A stretch of 64,000 nt of DNA from Brienomyrus brachyistius (taxonomy: Eukaryota > Chordata > Actinopteri > Osteoglossiformes > Mormyridae), in assembly GCF_023856365.1 (NCBI RefSeq), contig NC_064541.1, forward strand, positions 19,220,214 through 19,284,213, given 5' to 3'. Positions 58,113-64,000 of this stretch are shown piece after piece. A program made the translations under genes and the position numbers. The notes under the pieces are model-generated. The model was not told where the DNA came from. It saw nothing but the letters and a program-made list of their open reading frames with translations, and searched no databases. The stretch's first letter is position 1. Every line of letters starts with the position of its first letter.

Positions 58113-59377
58113 ATATAGAAGATCCCTTGAGTGTTTCACTTAGATCTGTTATAATCACCCATGTCTGCTTTTATTGAATCGCTTAGTCTTGTACGTTATC
58201 GCATCATATAGAGCAGCGTGACCTTAAACCCCTCAGTGAAGCATTTATCCGGCTGCCTCAGCAGTCCTTATGTCACACGGGGCACTTGTTGGAATATCGG
58301 TGCCTACAGAAGGAAAGAAAAGCGATGTGACAATATGAGGCAAAACACATAATTCTGTCACCCTCTTCATGGGGAACACTTGTTGAACTAAAGATTTTAT
58401 GTAACGAAAAATCACCTAATAAGTTATTTTTAAAGATTTTTTATCAAGCATTACGAAAAGAAATATGAATATGAATCGTTTAGCATAATTATATCGACTT
58501 AGTGTTTTATTGATATTCTTTACCATTGCCTGGTAGGTGTTTCTATCTCAAATAAATATACATTTAAATATTGCATATGTCAAAATACAATACAATATAC
58601 TGATTTTTTTCCCTTCCACATGGTGGGTTTACAAGGAGATGTACAAAAAGAAATCTATTAGTAAATGGCTTCCTGCACAAATAGCAGACATGAAACACTT
58701 GGCATTGATTCCCATATACAGAATGAAACATCCAGACTGCTACCTCCTGATACAATACAGCATACAGCAGCCATACATCCTGCATGTCTCCCACTCTGCC
58801 CCCCCATCCTGCAAGCCTGCCTCGTCTCATCCTCCCCCCCACCTTCACTCGCCTGGACTCTGACCAGCTGGCTTCATCAGAGTCCTCGCCATTCCAGATC
58901 TGCCGTTTCGCCGCTTCACATTTTAGACTGTTTTACCTTAAGCACTGTCCAGCCTGGACCTTCATAAAGATTTTCTTGGCATTGCTGCCTCTCCACGCTG
59001 GCTGCTAATGAAACGATTGCCTATTGTGTGTTTGTATGCGTGCGTGTGTGTGTTTTTAATTAATCTTTGTGTTGAACGCTTGTAGAATCCACATTGTTTC
59101 AAACATTGGAAATGGCTGCATTTTCATACCTTTTGAGAAACAAATGCTAAAATTTTACATAGAATGGGTTCAGTGGAAAATTTGAATTCAAATCAGCACA
59201 AACTTATGTTTGCTACTTTTTGGGTCCTACCATTTGCAGTTTTGCAAGACAGACACATATTTATACCATCGCTTTGCAAGGAAGTGCTCTCTGCAGTTTA
59301 CTGTAATTGTCCCATGAAAAGGAATAATTCCCCCATAATAAACAGGGTCAATGATTTTGCTAATTGAAAGATTTGAC
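58113..59377. other. Intergenic DNA, nothing recognised
   Basis: Unique sequence; frames at 58537-58863 and 58665-58967 lack domains and overlap each other in different frames. Confidence 0.45.
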
Positions 59378-60028
59378 TACATTATATCACCAAAAGTATG
59401 TAGACATCAACTTTTCCAACATCTCATTCTGAGAACAAGGGTCTACCAGGACAAATCTACCAGGACAGCCCTACCAGAACAGCCCTACCAGGACAGCCCT
59501 ACCAGAACAGCCCTACCAGGACAGCCCTACCAAGACAGCCTTACCAGGACAGCCCTACCAGGACAGCCCTACCAGGACAGCCCTACCAGAACAGCCCTAC
59601 CAGGACAGCCCTACCAAGACAGCCCTACCAGGACAGCCCTACCAGGACAGCCCTACCAAGACAGCCCTACCAGGAGGGCCCTACCAGGACAGCTCTACCA
59701 GGACAGCCCTACCAGGACAGCCCTACCAGGACAGCTCTACCAGGACAGCCCTACCAGGATAGCCCTACCAGGACAGCCCTACCAGAACAGCCCTACCAGA
59801 ACAGCTCTACCAGGCCTGACACGTAGAGAACTGACTTGTTGGCACCATCCCGTGATGAAAGTCACGAATGTCTTCTGTAAAAAAAACCTGTTCTGCTGCT
59901 ATTGCTTGTGGCAGGATACTGCATGACTGTGCGCTTAATTATACTCTTATGTTAGCAGTGGGTGTGGCTTAATATGACACTTACTCTAATCAGTAGGGCT
60001 GTCCGCATACTTCTGGCCATCTAGTGTA
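59378..60028. mobile_element. TA-flanked MITE (Tc1/mariner-like)
   Basis: Left end CATTATATCACCAAAAGTATG (from 59380) and reverse-complemented right end CACTAGATGGCCAGAAGTATG (to 60026) agree at 21 of the first 29 positions, and both are flanked by TA, the Tc1/mariner target duplication. The inner motifs (ACATCTCATTCTGAGAACA on the left; GTGGGTGTGGCTTAATATGACAC on the right) match my memory of a widespread fish MITE. Transposase is absent. Its interior is swollen by a 14-bp minisatellite (59447-59815). Confidence 0.8.
59447..59815. repeat. 14-bp minisatellite, about 26 copies, inside the MITE
   Basis: Units of CCCTACCAGGACAG with few variants (CAGAACAG, CAAGACAG, GAGGGC). Because 14 is not a multiple of 3, the array is read as a 14-residue periodic peptide in every frame; the 191-codon frame over it (59351-59926) is therefore a by-product, not a gene. 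Confidence 0.97.
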
Positions 60029-60047
60029 TGTCAGTATTCATATTCTT

Positions 60048-60290
60048 GGGGTGGCTCGGTGATTAGCAGTGTAGCCTCATGCCTTCAGGGTTGTTGCTTT
60101 GATTCATACCTTCTTTGTTTGCGGAGTTTGGAGTCCTCTGAGTGGTATATTATTTCTTCAATCTGAAAAAGATGTGCTGGACTGGTATCCACAGCGTTTG
60201 CATGTCTGTGACCTGTGATGGATCGGCATCCTATGCTGGTTGTTCCGTTTGCTCTTGCCTACTGCTTCTGGGATCGGCTCCAGAGTCAAC
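60048..60290 (+). mobile_element. tRNA-derived SINE, nearly full length
   Basis: Head GGGGTGGCTCGGTGATTAGCAGTGTAGCCTCATGCC, decayed B-box region TTTGATTCATACC, GCGGAGTTTGGAGTCCTC, then CTGTGATGGATCGGCATCC and CTACTGCTTCTGGGATCGGCTCCAGAG. The terminal (ATGG)n is lost. It starts 20 bp after the MITE end. Confidence 0.7.
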
Positions 60291-60407
60291 ACCGCATTCT
60301 ACACGCAGCAATGAGTCCTTCCTCTGTCTGCCTCTGCACGCACATGGCAAAACTACACTGTGGCTGCTTAGGGTTCGTTTGCTATGGGGGGGTATAAGAA
60401 GGGAAAG

Positions 60408-60530
60408 TTAGGATTATTCCAAGTGCCCCTGAGTGACAGGGGCCCTAAAAAATTGTAGCATAATTGGATTGGTCTGGGTTGGGGGCCCAATATGATACGC
60501 TTTCATGGGGCCCGAAATCTCAGGGCCCGA
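60408..60530 (+). repeat. Dispersed repeat, copy B
   Basis: The most complete copy: GGATTATTCCAAG, CCTGAGTGACAGGGGCCCTA, GTCTGGGTTGGGGGCCCAAT, GGGGCCCGAAATCTCAGGGCCC. Preceded by GGGGGGGTATAAG. Homologous to 22477-22590 and to the inverted 56985-57085. Confidence 0.8.
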
Positions 60531-61499
60531 GCTGGTTGAAGGACACTTTGTCAACCTGATTGGGCTGGAGAACCCAGCACTGCCTACCCCAATGTGTGGG
60601 CACCCCTAGTAGATACTTTAAACCTTCAAGTCAGCATGAAAGCTCCAGTGCAGCGTCTCTCAACCTGGTTCTTGGGGCCCACAGACAGCTTCAGTCACCA
60701 ACTTTATGTATCAAACCCTGTGTAGTGTCTGTTGTTGGAGTCTTTATTAAAATATAAAGAAGTATTTCTACTGTTGTCATGAAAAGCCGACTAATAATGG
60801 AGGACCTGTTTCTTATTATTTGCTGACCTGCTCTGTGGCCCCAAGCTACGCTCTTGCATGTGTTTATGTGTCTGAGAGGAAGAACTATGCAAATGCTTTT
60901 CAATTTCTGTAAAATTGTGAATAATGCACAACTATTTTATATTAATAGTAAATCATAAGGTAATATAGTAAATCATAAAATAATATCACACATATGCACA
61001 AATATTTATTTAATTAATGAATCGTAAATTATTTCATTGCGATTTCATTGCAAGAATAACAAATCTGTAATTCTTAACCATGGCGTGTTGTGAAGTACAT
61101 ATATAATGCTTAGCGTTAATTAATCATTTGAGATGAAGCCAGTTTTATCTGACCAATCGAATGTTGGCAAGGCCACTGCCTTTTAGCTCAAAGGACTGTG
61201 AAAATACATCTCAGAACATATTTCTCAGTATTGCGGTCCAGCCAATATCATCAGGGGCATTATATTATTCTCATTATTAAACGATATCTTGCTCTATAAG
61301 AAGTATGAAATATGGGTTTTGAATCGATCCACCCTTTTTAATTAATTACATTTATGGAGTCACTAGTCCAGTCTCTAAAGTGTTATTAAGTTGACTTTTG
61401 CAATTTAAGTGAAGCATTTAGATGCACATGACGTCCTGCTGCTTCTCACTATGCCATCAGCTATTTTGGCCAAGAAATGTGCAGTCGACAAGTTTGCGA
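60531..61499. other. Intergenic DNA, nothing recognised
   Basis: Unique AT-rich sequence with TAATATAGTAAATCATAA repeated twice near 60945-60983. Confidence 0.45.
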
Positions 61500-61628
61500 G
61501 TGTGGACTGGCATCCCGTCCTGAGTGTTACCCACCTCATGCCCTGCGCTCCCCAGGATGAGCTCCAGCCTTTATGCATCCCAGGACTAGTTAAGTGGTTA
61601 TGGAAGATGTATGAATGGATGAGGATGG
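61500..61628 (+). mobile_element. SINE second half, old copy
   Basis: GTGTGGACTGGCATCCCGTCC, CCTCATGCCCTGCGCTCCCCAGGATGAGCTCCAG, and GTTATGGAAGATGTATGAATGGATGAGGATGG follow the order of the SINE second half. Confidence 0.6.
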
Positions 61629-63096
61629 AGTACATCTGTAAGGCAGGTCCGAGTGCCCTGAGTCTGGCAGATTGAGACTGCAGAGTCTCACAGGGCAGCT
61701 ACCAGATGAGTCACACTACCCAGCGTTCCCGGTGAACCTGTGGCTTGGCAGTACAGAGATGTCACTGGGGAGCTGAATGATTTAGGAGACTAAATGCTTG
61801 GCTCTTTCTATCATTTCTGCCATTTCATAGTTTCACGACTCTTCTTCCTGTAAAAACAAGCTGGCCTGAATTTGTCTTCGCGGTCTTTTGGGAATGTCTG
61901 CCTGTGGTCCCGGTTGTGGGACACACTCCCACACAAACTCTACCCAGAACCTGCCTTCAGAACACGTGAGCTCTTCTGCATGCATGTGGAGTGATCACAT
62001 ATTTGAAATTCACTGTTTAGGGATGATTCCTGCACCTTCCACGTTCAAGATGTAATTTGTGATTTGTGCATTAAAAAAAAGAAAAAAGAAAGGAAGGTAG
62101 AGAGAAGCACTTCCTCGACAGTTATAATTTAAAACTTGTGAAAATTGTCTCGACTATAAAAAGCACGGAAAACTGTAAATCAGAAAGTATGTAGTGACTG
62201 TGTTTCTGTCCAATCTTGTGCTGTATAATGAAGCATTCATTATAATTATTTTATAAGACTGAAGTTTTTAAAAACTACAAGACTGCATTACTCTGCATAA
62301 TGAACAGATGTTGTGGCAACAAGGATATACATTATGCATAATAATGATTTCTATTTTGATTGTGGAGGCTGATTTATTGAGACAAGGCTAGCTTACTACA
62401 GTAATGGATTTAGGGTTCAGCTTTTGTTGTGTTATTTTCATAATTAATATTAGGAAGTGAACATGTTGCATATATACATATGGAAATATCCTTGCTATAA
62501 CAAACACAATGTAGTTATTAAATCTAAAAGCTTAAAGTTTTGGTTGTAAATTACAATTAAAACTTTCTGCAATATGCACTGCGAAGTATTGCATTAATAA
62601 TTTGACTGTTTTAATAGTATTACTTCGAGCATGTATTTTATCAATTGCATGCTTTAACCCTTTAGTTCCTAATGCACAGCAGTTTTAGCATATTAGTATG
62701 TGCATTGATTTAACCAAGAAACAAGAAAACTAAGGAGTGTACTCATGATTAGTGGAAGACGTCTGTTACCGAACGATGGGTTATTCCTTGGAGAGATACT
62801 GTACTGTTAATCCCAGGGGAGATGTGTTTTAGGTTATGGACTGGAACAGAAGGCCCCAGGCAGACTGGCGCTCGGGCTGGTGTTGGGTCTGAACCCCTCT
62901 GGTAAATGCTTATTGTACAAAGGCAGAATTTAAATAGATTACATTAATGAACAGATTAAATGTAATTTGGTGTTTTACTTGGTTGCTTATGGCTAAGCTT
63001 AGTGCCGGGTAGGGGGTTAGGGTTGTCATCACTGGTTAAGGTTTTGCCCTTAGAAATGAAATGGACAGTCCCCACAAAGATATGAATACAAATGTA
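61629..63096. other. Intergenic AT-rich DNA, nothing recognised
   Basis: Unique sequence; no exon with domain content. Confidence 0.45.
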
Positions 63097-63146
<50 letters not shown>

Positions 63147-63149
63147 GGG
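63097..63149. repeat. Compound (TG)n(AG)nG15 microsatellite
   Basis: TG units (63097-63112), AG units (63112-63135), then a G run to 63149. Polypurine from 63112 onward, capable of triplex formation. Confidence 0.95.
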
Positions 63150-63822
63150 AGAATGTACAATTGGATGTGATAGGACTGTATTTATTTTTATTTTTGGGAT
63201 TTACCCATTGAGTGAAAAACAGGAAGTGAATGGGAGGCCACACATCAGCAATGGACAGTGACGAGCTGCTCACTGCTTAGACGAGGTGAGACTTCACAGC
63301 ACGTGAGTCTGTTTCTGTTACGAAACATGCAAAGTCTGTTACTACATACAGGGGCAAAGGTTCCTTCAACATTCATTGTAATACAAACTCCAGTGTTGTG
63401 ATTACCACCCCCCGCTGTCCGCGCTAACAAGGTCTGTGTCTGCTGGGCTGCTCCATCGGCTGCACGGAGAATGAAGTGTTTGCCAGCTGCGTAATTGATC
63501 AAAACAAAGCACTGCATATTGAGATGATACAGTCTCCAAATTCACAAAATATAGAAAATAATCCACATGTAGTTTTTGATTACAGCCCATAGGATAAAAT
63601 GACCTGCTCACAGAAGGATTAATGATTCGAAAATACAGTCAGTAAATAATTTATTCTGGCCCTGAGGATGCAGAGGGGCAGAGTCAAAGACTATTAAATC
63701 ATCTGTGATGCTGCTGCATGTCACTTCCAATTATTTCTGGTTTTGTGATAAACTGCCGCACCTGTCATGCCCTCCACAACTCCACCAAAACCAAAACTTC
63801 TGTCGTCTTGCACGTTTGCAGT

Positions 63823-63824
<2 letters not shown>
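63150..63824. other. Intergenic DNA, nothing recognised
   Basis: Unique sequence; short frames on both strands without domains. Confidence 0.45.
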
Positions 63825-63874
<50 letters not shown>

Positions 63875-63887
63875 TGTGTGTGGGTGT
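63825..63887. repeat. (GT)n microsatellite
   Basis: About 30 GT units with one A interruption near 63868. Confidence 0.95.
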
Positions 63888-64000
63888 GGTATGTTTGTGT
63901 GGTGTTTCTCTGCCTCCCTCAACTGGCATAGCTGGTTCCATAATGTCACTGCTCTCCCACTCTTCCACCTTCCTACTGTATCACCCATACTGGTGAGGAA

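Noticed and set aside
59351..59926. 191-codon open frame with a periodic peptide
   Set aside because: It is produced by a 14-bp minisatellite inside a MITE; any frame through such an array stays open and repeats every 14 residues.

Overview
The window is vertebrate nuclear DNA, almost certainly from a ray-finned fish. It holds the last two coding exons of a SATB1-type chromatin organiser gene (satb1) on the + strand, then its 3' UTR, then about 58 kb in which I find no convincing exon. The fish assignment rests on SATB1-like protein in short introns, dispersed tRNA-derived SINE copies ending in (ATGG)n tails, TA-flanked DNA-transposon relics typical of fish, and abundant microsatellites. I cannot name the species.

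Layout: 1-2559 is a satb1 intron with a broken LINE reverse transcriptase (481-1410) and a T33 tract. 2560-2766 encodes the second half of the CUT2 domain. After a 958-bp intron, 3725-4246 encodes a Pro/Gln linker, the atypical homeodomain and the acidic C-terminus, ending in TAG. The 3' UTR probably runs to about 5560. From there to about 48 kb is a gene desert of single-copy AT-rich blocks, several of which look like conserved non-coding regulatory elements (homeobox-type TAATTA sites, MEIS-type pairs, CTCF-like sites, CpG-rich patches). It is interrupted by old SINEs and a 59-bp minisatellite (27864-28913). From about 48 kb to the end the DNA is much richer in mobile elements: a miRNA-like hairpin, at least ten SINE copies or tails, an ~840-bp inverted-repeat transposon ending in a palindrome, a Tc1/mariner-like MITE, and three tandem arrays born inside mobile elements.

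In mammals the DNA 3' of SATB1 is a large gene desert reaching toward TBC1D5. The structure here fits a compact fish version of that desert, so the likely job of the single-copy blocks is long-range control of satb1; that is inference. No operons, CRISPR arrays, phage or bacterial features are present. The most interesting signals are the 92-nt hairpin at 48729-48820, a SINE whose insertion duplicated 108 bp including the head of a neighbouring SINE, mobile elements that seeded minisatellites, unusually many G/C homopolymers of 12-21 bases, and a SATB1 homeodomain whose normally basic N-terminal arm is mostly neutral.
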